A DNA stretch of 26,096 nt from Reclinomonas americana ATCC 50394 (GCA_048213135.1 PS015827.1:1-26096); one strand, 5' to 3'; shown: positions 8,247 to 20,064, counted from the first letter of the stretch. Notes: generated from the letters alone by a model not told the origin. A program made the numbers and translations.

Positions 8247-11200
8247 TCACTGCGGTGCGCCGGCACGGAACTCGCGAATTCTCTCCAGCAGATCGGGACC
8301 TACAAGTCGTCACCATCAATTCCAGTGTCTCGCAAGATCGCACATGGAACACGTGACGCAACGAGGTATCAGGTCGGCCTCGGAGATCGGCAAGTTGGTG
8401 AACGGATTCTTGCCCTTGTCCATGATGCATCGCCGGATCGCGTCGCGGTCGACCACTTGCCCGCTCGGCAGCTCCACGGGGTCGCTCATGAGATCGTCGG
8501 TCAGCGCATCTGCGTGCGAGAGCAGCAAATGAGCAGCGGCACGCACCCATATACTGTGGCGCGCGCACACACACACCACGCAGTTCAGGCGGCGGATCGG
8601 CAAAATAGGCAGCCTGCCGCTCGACCACGAGCTCCGCGTCGACCAGGCGACGCAAGAACATGTCGAAGCGGTCGCACTTGTCGTCCGGAATGATTCCGCG
8701 ATTGCGCAAGAGCACCGAGGCGTTCTCGAACGTGCGCCTCTTGTAGTACAACGTGTCTCGTACGACGGCCAACGGAAACTGCTCCTCGTCCGACATGCAC
8801 ACATACATGCTGGCGGTCTCGCTCAGCAGTCGCCGCGGATCGAACTTGTACTGCTCGCGATTCTCCACCTGTCGCGCAGGCCGACCACGCCGATCAGTAA
8901 CACGAACAGTCAACCAGCCACACACTCTGCTCACCTGCAACTGCGAGTTGGCATTGGTCAAGTAGTTCAGCAAGTAGTTCAGGACGCCCACGACACGCGG
9001 CAGCATCGCCTGCGAGACAACACCATGAGTGCCACAAGCGAGCTGCGTGAACGCGTGCTTGACGAGACCTCGCTGCAGAAGCGGCGGGGAATCATCTCCG
9101 ACATCCAGCGTGTCATCTCGGTGGTGGCCATGGAGCACGAAATGTACGACTTGGCGCTCTTTTGGTTCTCGCGATACTCGCGCACCTGCGCCTCTTGCGC
9201 GTCCTGCACACAAGCAAGCGTCAGAACACAGCTGCGTCGTCGCCCTAATAATGGAACAAGGAGACTGACCGCCGGGAGAGACAAGAAGGCTTCTTCGTGG
9301 CGCTGCAGCTCGTGCTCTCGAATCTTCTTCAGTGTGGCAATGGTCTCGTCCAGCAGATACGTGCAATCGTTCAACAACATGTGCAAAAAGTGATCAAACA
9401 GCGAAGTGCTGTTGACACGGACATCAGTACCAGCAAGAGAAATGTGCACGTGGAGGGAGCCAGCACACGCACTTGGCCAAATCGAGAATGCGCGGCGTCC
9501 AGTGTCGGTGGGAGCGCATCTTGGCGAACACAAGAGCCACCAGGTGGCGTGCCTGGTACTTGTCGAATCTCACTGCAAGTACACAGTCAGGATCACAATC
9601 AATATTCGCTGTCACACAAGAGCACGCCACGCAACGTGCTTCCGCGTCCACATATAGCTGAATGCTATGGTGTGAACAGGAGGGTCAGTGAGTGGTACAT
9701 GCACCGAAGAATGGAAAACGAGGAATACAATGACGCAACATGCCGGGCACGAGCATCGCTGCAATATCGGGATTATCGAGCATCACGAGCAGCGAGGGTT
9801 CTCTCTGACCACGCTGAATGAGGTTGTACACCACCTGCGTGCACGCCAAACAGGAGAGGGTGAGTTAGAGGAGGAGGAGAATTATTTTTCTTTGCTCGCA
9901 TATGTGTACCTTTAAGAAATCGTGCCGAATGCCTGCATTGGTCACCAGCCGCTTGTGTGCAATGAGCTGGGACATGAGGGCCAATGACCATGCGCACGAC
10001 TGCACTTGCAGCACATTGGCGCTCTCGGTAAGTGCCGTGAAGTGAGCCAGCAACTCGCCCACATTCTCGGCCAGCATTGTGGGCAGCATGGCATAGGTCG
10101 GAGGGACCTCGTCGGGAATGGATCTGTTGGTGTGCACGCACGTCAGCCAACGCAGGTGCCAGCGCGTTGTGTGCGTGGCAGACTCATACCGCACGCTAGT
10201 CGGGCTCTCCAGCGCGTCGGGACTGCTACCAATGGCGTGTGCGAGCAAGTATCGTGACGATGCCTCTGTGCGACAAGAACACCGTTCAGTCAGCGGTGCC
10301 AGATATACACGTACTGCTCGGCAACGCACCGAGGTAATCCATCATGGGCAAGAATACATCGCGATCGTAGATCAGACGATCAGTGGCCAGAAGCCACCGC
10401 CACTGCGGCATGAGTGGCTCCAGACCCTTCATCCCACATGAAAAATTAAGCAAAAGAACACACATCGCCATTGGCGAGTGCACGACTGCGGCGCACCTGG
10501 CCAGCGTGCTCGATTTCGGCCTGGTGGTACGTGTTGGCGGTGAACTCGAACACCTTGCGGGTGCGTATGAGACCCAGATTGATGCAGCGGGCGGTCATGA
10601 AAAAGAGCTCCGAGTTGAAACTCTCCGGCACCTCCGGATGCTCTGCGACCGGCGTCATTCACGGCGCGCCACATTTGAGTGAAACACGAGCGAGCGCCAC
10701 ACACACACACCTCCTGCCAGATACTGTTGCACATTCTCCTCCGACCACACCAGCCGATCGAGTGGGTGCATTGCGCAGTAGCGCTTCGTCAACGTGTACT
10801 CGGGTGCAATGGTCGACAGACGGCTGCCGGTGATCACCGGAGCCACCAAGTTCAACATAATGGCCGACAGGTTCAAGAACTGCAACACACGTGTGTGAGC
10901 CATGCAGACAGGAAAAAAGGCAGCAGTGCTCTCGCGACACGCAACAAAGCCCTCGGTGCCAAACTGGTGATCGACGTCGCCACCAAACAGCTCAAACTGC
11001 GGGTGAGAAGCAATCGTCAGAGTGCGTGCGCGTGGGTTGAAGAGTCGCACCGCAAAACACACCCGAATGGAGTTGCGCATACGGCTGGCGTCCAGCGCCA
11101 CGCCGATCCACTGCAGAAGTGCCGCGCGCGAAGGACTGTTGCGATCTTTCAGAAAATTGCGGAAAATCTGAGTGAGCACACTCTGCGCACAGCGACACTC

Positions 11201-12831
11201 CACATAGTGAGTGAAGTGGGCGGCCGGACGACGGCGAGCACGTCACTGCACCTGGTGTGACTGGATTTTGCTGGATAGAACAGAGATCTTGGAGTCGACG
11301 TCCTTTTGCGAGAGCATTTTGGTGGGGAAGAAGCGGCGCAGCAACTCGGTCTGCATTGCACACGTGAGCTCGTGTATCAAACACACACACACACACACAC
11401 AGAAAATGAGAGGCACACAACCTGCTGGAGCGGGTGAAAGCCTACAAGAATACCGAGCAGCGACGAGACTTCCAGCTGTCGACCGTAGAACGACTCGTGC
11501 AGTGGCATCGGCATCCATTGCGGCTGGCTGATCAGCTGTGCACTCGACAGAGTGAGAACGAGGTGATTGCGGGAAGCGCGGAGGGATCAGCTGCCGGCGT
11601 ACCACTTTTTGCACCGCACGGATGCACGTGAGCTTCTCGCACGCAATGACCAGTGGGAGGAAGTTGTCCAGCATGGTCATCTTGACAAGCTCACGATTCA
11701 CGTGATTGAACTGAGCGATGCACATCTGATGATGGCACAACATGTTGTCAGTGCTCTCTCGTCTCTCTCCACACACACGCATCACACGCTACCTTCAGCA
11801 GCTCAATCTCGTCACTCTCATGCACTCCCTCCCAGATGGCCATCATGAAGTCGGCAGACACCGAATGCTGACCCTCGCCACACAGACCGCGCAGCAATTC
11901 GCGACCTGCCCGTCCCCAACTGGTACGCCATGGCCAAGGAAGGTTGGCTTCCAACAACGACTAAAGAGAGAGGTGACGGCATCGACACTCACTTTGACAC
12001 GTCTCGCTCGCCGGCGTACATGATCTCCAGTTCGGCACTCCTGCACAGAGGATGAGCAACTCGCAGCGACGACACAAAAAAGGACAGCGACGACGGAACA
12101 CTGCTGCCGAATGCTCGCAGTCAAACAGATCGTAGTTGAGCAGCAGCAGCTTGCTGATGCGGCAGATCACCGGCAATACCGCCGACTGCAACACATCGAC
12201 CACCGGCGCCTGCGATTCCTGCGCTCGCTCCATGAATGTCACCAACATGTCACACCTGTACACGGTATAGAATGCATGCGCAGACCTCCAGTCGCTCCGC
12301 GTGCTCCCTTGCTCGCTCAAAGCAGCCGGCCAAGTACTCGAGTCGCGACTGCATTCGTGGCTTGTTTCGCGGGCTTGATCCAGCAGCAGCCGACGACGAC
12401 GTCGGTGATGATGATGATGCCGAAGAGGACGACGATGGAGACGAGACTTCGCCTTCTGGTTGGCCTCTGTGCGGCAGAAAGCGCGGGTCGCACGAGAGGA
12501 TCTCCACCAGCGCAGGTTCCACGTGTTGTGCACACAGTAGCAGTGCTGCGCAGAGGGTGGCATTGAGTTGAAGAGACAAGAGACAAGAGAGGTGAGTGCA
12601 CGGAGACGCAACGACGATTGGCTTGTGCGAGCTCCAGATGGATGCATTGCAGGTGGTAGTAGGTGCGTGGATCGCGCTGTTGTTCCACCGCATGAGTATG
12701 AGTGTGCGTGAGTGGGAGAGTGTGTGACACGTGTAACTCGACGCAACAGAGGGATCCACTGTGGCCTGCAGCACGACATTCAGTGCACGCGATATGTTGC
12801 GCGCCACCTCTTCCTCTTCCGAGTCACTCAT
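8247..12831 (-). CDS. UFD2: Ubiquitin conjugation factor E4 (U-box ligase)
   Basis: Twenty-four exons: 12831-12748, 12676-12613, 12545-12286, 12218-12100, 12040-12001, 11960-11793, 11725-11606, 11535-11422, 11350-11252, 11182-11063, 10996-10946, 10879-10711, 10642-10464, 10426-10330, 10265-10190, 10123-9910, 9834-9705, 9572-9473, 9408-9270, 9203-9069, 9009-8935, 8868-8580, 8509-8363 and 8299-8247. They give one frame of 1013 residues, the usual size for UBE4/Ufd2. The N-terminus is acidic (MSDSEEEE). The central Ufd2 core shows TEGF joined to FLNLSAIML and LLNDCTYLLDE. The C-terminal U-box begins LMSDPVELPSGQVVDRDAIR. E4 enzymes elongate short ubiquitin chains, usually with Cdc48/p97. A Ser/Ala/Pro-rich insert (exon 3) interrupts the N-terminal region. 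The joint 9705/9572 may hide a micro-exon at 9664-9636. Confidence 0.92.
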
Positions 12832-13066
12832 CGCGCACTCGCTGCGAAACACACTGACACACAAAACGCGCTGTGTCGCCAGCTTTTGCCGGGTTTTGCG
12901 TCGTCGTCACACTGGACAAGATCACAAAAAAACAACCATCACTTCACTCGCCGTGACCGCCAAAGCTGCCAGTTCTTCGCTGCAGCGTCGCTGATCACTA
13001 CGTCGTACACACACAAAGCAGAAAAAAAGTACTTACAACAGGAAAAATCCATTAACAAAAAATGAA
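12832..13066. other. Intergenic region between two minus-strand genes
   Basis: It carries the 3' end of the F-box/LRR gene and the promoter and 5' UTR of the E4 gene. It includes short A-runs near 13022 and 13051. I see no gene or clear motif. Confidence 0.5.
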
Positions 13067-16000
13067 TCAAAATTTGGCATCGTGCCCGTGCACGAAGCCT
13101 CCCGACAAGTGACGGTACTCCACAATCTGCTGCCGAGCTCGCAACTGCGAGTCGTTCAGCAGAGCCAACTGTCGTAATGTGATGGCAGAGGCGCGCTCGT
13201 TGCCGGCGACGTCGATGCTGCGCAGCGTGCTTCCCGGCCGCGACAACGATGACACAATGGCGAGAATCGCAGCATCGTCCAGATGATTGTCTGCCGGTGG
13301 CGACGAGCGGTGAGTGCAGTGACTAACGAAGGTGGCGCTGCGACGGAATCGTGCGTACCCGAAATCATGAAGCGTCGCAGACTGTTGTTTTGCCAGAGGG
13401 CGGTCGCCAGCATGAGGCCACCAAACGTCGCAATGCGTTGCCCTGTGACGCAGTGAGAAGGTCAGCCTCTCTTCCCCCCAGCGCGCCTGTTGGTGGACGG
13501 ACTCACATGACACGTCGAGCACTCGGAGTGTCGTCGTCTGCTCGACGAAGCGAGCCACAATGACGGCGCCCTTGTCGGTCAACAGATTGCCTGACATAGA
13601 AGCAACGCACGGTTAGTGGCGTTGCGGAGGGTGCGCGAATATGGAAACACCGCAGACGCAACGACTAATATCGAGGTAAGTGAGCGTTGGACATTGTGCG
13701 GCGCCAGTCAGCAGCGCCTCGATGCCGGCATCACCAACTTGGTTGCCTGCATTGCACAAAGTGAGTCTGCGACCGCAGTTCTCGTGTTCCACATTTGCAC
13801 TCCACCACACCTGCCAAGCAGAGCCGCTGTAACCTGCCGTTTTGCGGCAGGTGCACGAGAATGTGGTTGGCCAGCTCTGGACCAATGTTGTTCTCTGCAC
13901 AATGTAAAATTCAGTCGGTCATGATGCTCATCACCCACCCAGCCGCAGCATCGCAGCCCCGTACCGCTAATGTTGAGTTCGGTCAGCGACGTGTTTTGCG
14001 CCAAGCGCTCCCACAAAAAGCGGGAGCCACGGGCGCCCAGCTTGTTGCCGCGCAGATTCAGCGACGTCAGAGTCTGGTTGACGGCCAACGCACTGGCCAG
14101 TGCCGCGCCACCAAACTTCATGAAGCCGAACTCGCTGCTGCCGGGGCTGACGGAGCTGAAGCCTTTGCCGCCACGCCCTGCTCCCAGACACACGCCGAAT
14201 GAGCGCATGCCTTCTCTCTCTCTCTCTCCATCAAGAAACAGCGTTGCGCACCTGTTGCAGAGTCATCGCGTCCACCGGTAATGTTGTTCCACTCGAGATT
14301 CAGGCGGACGAGTGCCTTATTATTCTGCAGAGCCTCCGCAACCATGGCCGCACCCTCGTCTTTCAGATCGTTAACTGTGTGTGAGAGGACCAGTGAGACA
14401 GGTGAAATATTAGTGCTTTCGCCTGCCACGCAACAGCCGAGTGACAGGCATTCCAGCGTCGGATGACCATCCACAAACTGGGCGAGAGCCACCGAGCCAG
14501 CTGGACCGCAGTGTGCGCCACTCAAGTCCAACGAGCGCAGTGGTGTGATGCGCTCCGCCTGCACCACCTCCCCCGCTGCGATTTGCTCAGCCTCGACGGC
14601 CTCGGACCGCTGCTGCCTCCTCAAATGCCGCATCAGTTCACGCACAAGTCGCTCCGTGGATCCACGTGGCACCAGAACTGTACACGTCCGAAAAAAAGGT
14701 GAGACAACAAACAGGCGGAGAAGGACAGGCCCCTCCCAGCTGCGCGGTCGCACCTCGAAGGTGGCTCACTCCCGTGAATGCCTCGGTCAGTGCCTCGAAT
14801 TGGTCAATCTCGTGCAACTCGGCGCACGTGGCCTGTGCGTACACCATTTCGCACCAGGCTCGCGATGTCATGCGTGTAGGTGCCAGGTCGCCCACATTCA
14901 AAAATGAGAATATTCGTTTCCACAATGCCTGCGTTGCCGCTTTCGTGGGTATTCCCTCTCGTCGTTTCCCCCTCTTCAACAAACGTGCACTCACCGGTTC
15001 CGGCAGCAAGTGGTCGAGACCGCGGAGTGGCGACACCGGCCCCCGCGCTGTCGCCAGCGCTCCACCGGCGCCGACATGTTTCCGGCTGAGCGGCGACGGC
15101 TCCGAGAAGGTGTACTTGAGTAGTGGTAGTTGGGTGACAGCCGCCTTCGCCGTGTCGATACTGAGTGGGGCGGCGTACCGTGCCTTCGGCTTTGGCACAG
15201 CAAACGACGGATTGTTACCGCCAGCGGCAGCCGATTTCGGGTGCGGTGGCACGCCAAAGGTGCGTGGCGAGGTCGATGACGAGCTGCCAGAGGAGGACGA
15301 CGAGCCGGAGCTGTGACCACCCGAAAAAGGACTAATGCGATTGTTGTTGCGCGTTGTGCGTACCAACGGTGGCGTCAGCCGCCGTGCCGGATCGACCAAA
15401 GTCGCCGCTGGTGGCATGAGTTGCCTGGCGGTCTCGGTGCTGATGAGTGGCGTGGCAGAGGGTTCGGAGCTGCGGCGTTGCGAAGACGATCGTTGTAGCC
15501 GTGGAGGCACAAACGAGGACGGAGCAGGTGGGGCCGACGGCAACGCCAACGGCAACACCGGCTGCTCCTCGTTGGCCAGCGACGACAGCAGTGGCGGCAG
15601 CTGATCCTCTTCCATCGCCTCCGGCTCGTCGGCTGGCGAGAACGATGCAGGCGGCAGGGATGCCGCCTGCGCCGTGTTGCTGCGCGCGGCAACGCTGTCA
15701 TCGTGCGGCGAAAACGGCGCCTCGACGGACCGTCTAAACAGCGACGGCGAACCAGAGGAGAGCGGTGGTGACGGTGATGGCTGTGGCGAGAATGCCACAA
15801 TCGGCAGCAGTGCAATGTCAGCCGCATCCACGACCACCACGTCGTCGTCGTCGTCTTCTTCGCCCTGCTGCATCTCCTCGGGTGGTGACACGGACGACTT
15901 GACGGATGCAGATGATGCCGACGACGCTGTTGATGCTGATGACGACGACGACGAGGAGGAGGAGGAGGAGAAGGAGGAGCGAGCGGCGCCTCCACGATGT

Positions 16001-16780
16001 TTCTTGGTCGATTCCCTAAACGCCTCCAACATGCTTCCCTGATCGTCGTCGTCGTCGTCATCGTCGTCGACAACATCGTCATCGTCGCCCCCGACTCCAT
16101 TCTTCCCCACGCCCGGAGCGGCACTGAGCTGCACATTGTCGCGCGCAAAGAACTTGCCATTGTCGATCGAGTTGTTGCGTGCGCCAGACCACACCGGTGG
16201 ACCACTCAGCGACGCTCGCCGCCCTCGATCGAGCGCCATGCGCAACAGCGAGTGCGGGTGATGATGATGCGGTCCAGGCACCGACTGCGTCACGTCCATC
16301 TCGTTGCAGGCGCCCGGCCGGGCCTCCTGACCCTGTTCGACACAAGCACAGATCAACAAACCGAACACATCATATCTCCTCTCTGTGTCGCGTGTGCCCA
16401 CTGACCGCCTGATCGCCATCGTCGCTGAGCAGCTCCTCCATGTCGGGATCGTCGGGAGAGAACGCCTGCTTGACCAGTGTGCGCAGGGCGGCGCCTTGTG
16501 GAAAGGGCGTCAGTTGTCGCACAGGTTCGTCTGCTGCTGCTGCTGCTCCAGCTGCTGCCGACCGCCCTGTGTGTGCGACCCCCGAGGTGCCTGGCTCATC
16601 GCTGTGGCCACTCGCCGCAGGCGTCGACGAAGAAGAGGAGGACGACGACGACGATGAAGACGAGTGCGCGTGTGCGGGTGGTGTGGGCACACACACGGCC
16701 ACCGTCGGCACCATGCTCAGCGCACCAAACGAGCTCCCGTGCAACGACCGTGCACGCGACATGGGGGGCGGACGCGACAT
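13067..16780 (-). CDS. F-box and ribonuclease-inhibitor-type LRR protein
   Basis: Exons: 16780-16406, 16332-14995, 14928-14754, 14677-14435, 14374-14276, 14177-13965, 13894-13811, 13746-13663, 13590-13507, 13442-13359 and 13290-13067; phases agree and give 1000 residues. The first ~570 residues are disordered, with long Ser, Asp and Pro runs (for example VVDDDDDDDDDQGS). An F-box-like motif follows near 572-612 (ALWKRIFSFLNVGDL, then TSRAWCEM). After it come RI-type leucine-rich repeats such as LTYLDISRNLLTDKGA and LVRLNLEWNN. F-box/LRR proteins select substrates for SCF ubiquitin ligases through Skp1 and cullin; that role here is inferred from the motif. From exon 4 on, repeats and exons coincide, and four successive exons are exactly 84 nt. 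An earlier in-frame ATG just upstream is possible. The start lies 82 nt from the amidohydrolase stop, same strand. Confidence 0.85.
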
Positions 16781-16862
16781 CTGTGTGCGTGTGCGCCACA
16801 ATCTTGCCTGTGTTCTTCCAACGGCGGGTTTGCGTGCCCAAATTGCTGCCATTTCATTTGCC

Positions 16863-19292
16863 TTACAGAATGGAAGCCAGCGCATTCTCAAAACGATAGG
16901 CGCGCGCGGTGCTGGCCGGCAAGCGGTTGACAGCCGCACGTGCAGTTTCGACACCGCCCCACGGACTCTCCTTCGGGTCCAGTGGCGCGAAGAAGGGATC
17001 TGCAAGGCAATTTCGTGAGAAAATAATTGCAGAAAAGCTCCTAGTCCACAGCTGGAGGAACGCAACGATCGGTGCCAAACATGACGCGGCTGGGGTCGGC
17101 GAGCTTGGAGAGGGCCGACATGGCGGGATCGCCGTACACCAGGCAGTCGTAGTACAGCATGCGGAGGTAGTGTGATGGCGGGTGGGCCAGTTTGTGAGCC
17201 ACCTGCGACAGTGGTCAGTCAACTCACGAGGGAAATGAAGAAGAGAAAGCGCACCTCCTTGTCTGTGTGGACGCAGTGATCGAGGCGGGCCATGAGGTAC
17301 GGCAGGGTGCCTCCACCGTGCGCAATCAGCATGCGCAGCTGCGGGTGACGATCGAGCACGCCCGACAGCACCATGCGACACACGGCGGTCGTGGTCTCGA
17401 ACGGGAAGCCGAGCGCCAGATACAGACTGTGACCGTAGCCGCCTGTGTACACGCACACACATATGAGACAGTGCGTCGAAAAGAATGCCCTTCAACAACC
17501 GGGGAGAATGCGAACCGCCGTACGCCTCGTTGCCGAGACCGTAGTGCGGGTGCAGGAAGAGCATCAACTTGGTGCGCTCGAGCGCCGACCACAACGGCTC
17601 CATGAGCGGATCGTCCAGACCGCGACCGAGCCCCGTCGAGCCAATGATGAATCCACGGCAGTGCGGGAGACGCGCCACGCGTTCAATTTCCTCCACACAT
17701 GCTTGCGGATCGGCCTGCACACGCAAGGTCAGCGCAGAGCAAAAAACACGACACGCATCAAGCGACGCACGCACGCACCACCGGCAACACGCCAAACCAC
17801 AGCAGCCGCCCATTCGAGTTGGCACTCATTCTGCGCACTGCGTGAGCAACGACAAGGAAAGAGCAAAGAAAGAGCGCGGCGCAAACGCAACTGCTCCAGA
17901 TCGTCATTCACGATCTTGGCCAGTCCAGGCGCCTCAGCCGCGCCCACAAAGTCCAGCCACGGATTCGCCACACTCACCACAGACACCTACAAAGAAGGTC
18001 AGCAACGACAACACAGAGCACAGGAAGAGCTGTTGCTGGACCTGAATCTTATGCACGTCCATGAAGCGGATCTTCTCCTCGGCCGAGTAGAACGAGGGCC
18101 CAATGACACGCCCGCGCTTGGTGCTCGCCTCCGCCGCCTCATCCGGCAGAATCACCAAGCGATCCTCTCCACTCTCCGCGTGCCGAAACACAAACGGAAC
18201 CGTCGAGCGTGCACGCATAATCTACAACCCCCCCGTTATAGTGTTGGCGACGAATGCATGCACAAGAGTGGAAGAGTGGAAGAGCGCAACATCCATGTAC
18301 ACGGGCGGATACATGTGCGTGTGGACATCGACCGTCCACCCCTCCTCATAGCGCTTCATCGCCTGCGCACTCACCGACTACGCGCGCACGTGGCATGAGC
18401 GTGCAAGACACACACACACACACACTTGCACACACAGAGGAGGAGAACGCAACCNNNNNNNNNNNNNNNNNNNNNNNNNNNNNNNNNNNNNNNNNNNNNN
18501 NNNNNNNNNNNNNNNNNNNNNNNNNNNNNNNNNNNNNNNNNNNNNNNNNNNNNNNNNNNNNNNNNNNNNNNNNNNNNNNNNNNNNNNNNNNNNNNNNNNN
18601 NNNNNNNNNNNNNNNNNNNNNNNNNNNNNNNNNNNNNNNNNNNNNNNNNNNNNNNNNNNNNNNNNNNNNNNNNNNNNNNNNNNNNNNNNNNNNNNNNNNN
18701 NNNNNNNNNNNNNNNNNNNNNNNNNNNNNNNNNNNNNNNNNNNNNNNNNNNNNNNNNNNNNNNNNNNNNNNNNNNNNNNNNNNNNNNNNNNNNNNNNNNN
18801 NNNNNNNNNNNNNNNNNNNNNNNNNNNNNNNNNNNNNNNNNNNNNNNNNNNNNNNNNNNNNNNNNNNNNNNNNNNNNNNNNNNNNNNNNNNNNNNNNNNN
18901 NNNNNNNNNNNNNNNNNNNNNNNNNNNNNNNNNNNNNNNNNNNNNNNNNNNNNNNNNNNNNNNNNNNNNNNNNNNNNNNNNNNNNNNNNNNNNNNNNNNN
19001 NNNNNNNNNNNNNNCCGTTATAGTGTTGGCGACGAATGCATGCACAAGAGTGGAAGAGTGGAAGAGCGCAACATCCATGTACACGGGCGGATACATGTGC
19101 GTGTGGACATCGACCGTCCACCCCTCCTCATAGCGCTTCATCGCCTGCGCACTCACCGACTACGCGCGCACGTGGCATGAGCGTGCAAGACACACACACA
19201 CACACACTTGCACACACAGAGGAGGAGAACGCAACCCGACTGTGACGCCACACAGGCAACGCGCGAGCCGACGCACGCAACAACATGGACAT
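16863..19292 (-). CDS. ACMSD-family amidohydrolase/decarboxylase, likely mitochondrial
   Basis: Exons: 19292-19218, 19144-19073 (an identical second copy at 18362-18291 flanks a gap), 18221-18042, 17986-17887, 17837-17782, 17714-17516, 17442-17255, 17202-17067 and 16999-16863. They give 380 residues when one copy is used. Exon 1 encodes MSMLLRASARALPVWRHSR, a basic, Arg-rich leader typical of mitochondrial targeting. The metal-site pattern of amidohydrolase-2 enzymes is present: DVHTHMYPP (His39, His41), FLHPHYG (His216), IAHGGG (His269) and FGTDHPFF (Asp335). The family includes 2-amino-3-carboxymuconate semialdehyde decarboxylase and gamma-resorcylate-type decarboxylases; the substrate cannot be told from sequence alone. 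No other kynurenine-pathway gene is in the window. Confidence 0.87.
18233..18454. repeat. Left copy of a perfect 222-bp duplication flanking a gap
   Basis: This segment is identical to 19015-19236 (offset 782), including the length of the CA run. It holds the HxH exon of the amidohydrolase gene and the following intron. It ends exactly at the first N. An assembly artefact is the simplest reading. Confidence 0.95.
18455..19014. other. Assembly gap (560 N) inside the amidohydrolase gene
   Basis: The gap lies exactly between the two identical 222-bp copies. Removing the gap and one copy leaves an intact gene. Real sequence is therefore probably not missing. Confidence 0.95.
19015..19236. repeat. 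Right copy of the perfect 222-bp duplication
   Basis: Identical to 18233-18454. It begins at the first base after the gap, and the sequence is continuous on its right with exon 1 of the amidohydrolase gene. Confidence 0.95.
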
Positions 19293-19376
19293 GCTTCCTC
19301 CCTCGCCACTCACTGTGCGCGCGCGTGTGTGATGCAGGACGCAGATGAGACAATGGACTTCACTCTCGTCACTCTC

Positions 19377-19974
19377 TCAATCATACACACCCCACCGCTC
19401 TCGCCGCAGCTGCTCCACCTGCGCGCGTCGCACCGACGGATCGCCACAACACCGCTTATGCTTGCGCCCACTGCCACACAGACACACATCATTCGGTCGC
19501 TGCTGCATCAACGCGCGTCCTCCAGCGGCACCCATGCGCGCAGGCAGTCCCAGTGATGCAGCAAGTGCCGCCTGCAACGCCGGGTCATCGTCTTCGTCAA
19601 GTGGAGGTGGTGGAGCAGGCTCATCGTCCTCCTCGTGTTGTTGGTGTTGTTGTTGAGGGTTAAACATAGACGCGGGATGCAACTGCTCAGCAGACAGCTC
19701 GCCCTCCAGTCGCTGGAAGCCCGGGTTGAACACCGAGTACGCCGACAGCTCACCAGGCGCCTGCGCACACACAGTCAGGCCTTTGTGTTTCATTGTGACT
19801 TTTTCTGCTCATATAATACGCGACTCGTGTTCGCCGATCGAGTGTGAGATAGATGCCGGCAAAGGCGCTGAAGATAAAGTAGAGGATGCCGCCTTCGACA
19901 GAGAGCGCCCATGAGTAGCCGGCAATCCACACGGCGAACAGGAGGAGAAGACGTTGCCAGGTCCACGCAAACAT
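19377..19974 (-). CDS. SAYSD1: SAYSvFN membrane protein with UIM and SEC-C motif
   Basis: Two exons, 19974-19825 and 19760-19377, join in phase to 177 residues. Residues 8-43 are hydrophobic (RLLLLFAVWIAGYSWAL, then ILYFIFSAFAGIYL), fitting one or two membrane passes. The SAYSvFN signature GELSAYSVFNPGFQRLEGEL follows directly. After a Gln/Glu/Pro-rich linker, DEDDDPALQAALAASLG (about 105-121) fits a ubiquitin-interacting motif: acidic patch, then AxxxS. Near the end, CLCGSGRKHKRCCG (143-156) is a SEC-C zinc motif. Animal SAYSD1 is an ER membrane protein linked to quality control of ribosomes stalled at the translocon. As far as I know it lacks SEC-C, so orthology beyond the SAYSvFN core is uncertain. 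It is head-to-head with the DHHC gene, 90 nt between starts. Confidence 0.85.
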
Positions 19975-20064
19975 TAGAGAATTGACTGACTGACTGAGAG
20001 GAGTGCTCGCGACTGTCTGTGTGATCCTGTGTCTGTCTTGTGTGTGTGCTTGTGCGTGGTGGCG
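19975..20064. promoter_or_regulatory. 90-bp head-to-head region, likely shared promoter
   Basis: It separates the ATG of the SAYSvFN gene (minus) from the ATG of the DHHC gene (plus). It contains ttgactgactgactgag and GT-rich sequence. No TATA box is evident. A bidirectional promoter is inferred from spacing only. Confidence 0.45.

Noticed and set aside
8161-9366. 401-codon minus-strand frame with a different reading of the E4 region
   Set aside because: It runs through several introns and mixes true E4 exons with intron translation. The spliced 24-exon model explains the conserved U-box and core better.
9636-9664. 29-nt micro-exon in the E4 gene
   Set aside because: It does not match the phase of the upstream exon ending at 9705, while a direct join to 9572 does. 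Noted only as an uncertainty.
11380-11401. CA run as a regulatory or recombination signal
   Set aside because: CA/TG runs occur in many introns here and look like ordinary simple sequence.
15800-16080. Tandem GAC/TCC-type repeats read as a minisatellite
   Set aside because: They encode Asp and Ser runs in frame within the disordered part of the F-box/LRR protein, so they are coding low complexity.
14638-16419. 593-codon uninterrupted minus frame as a separate gene
   Set aside because: Most of it is exon 2 of the F-box/LRR gene. Its ends are intron sequence, and phases join it to exons on both sides.
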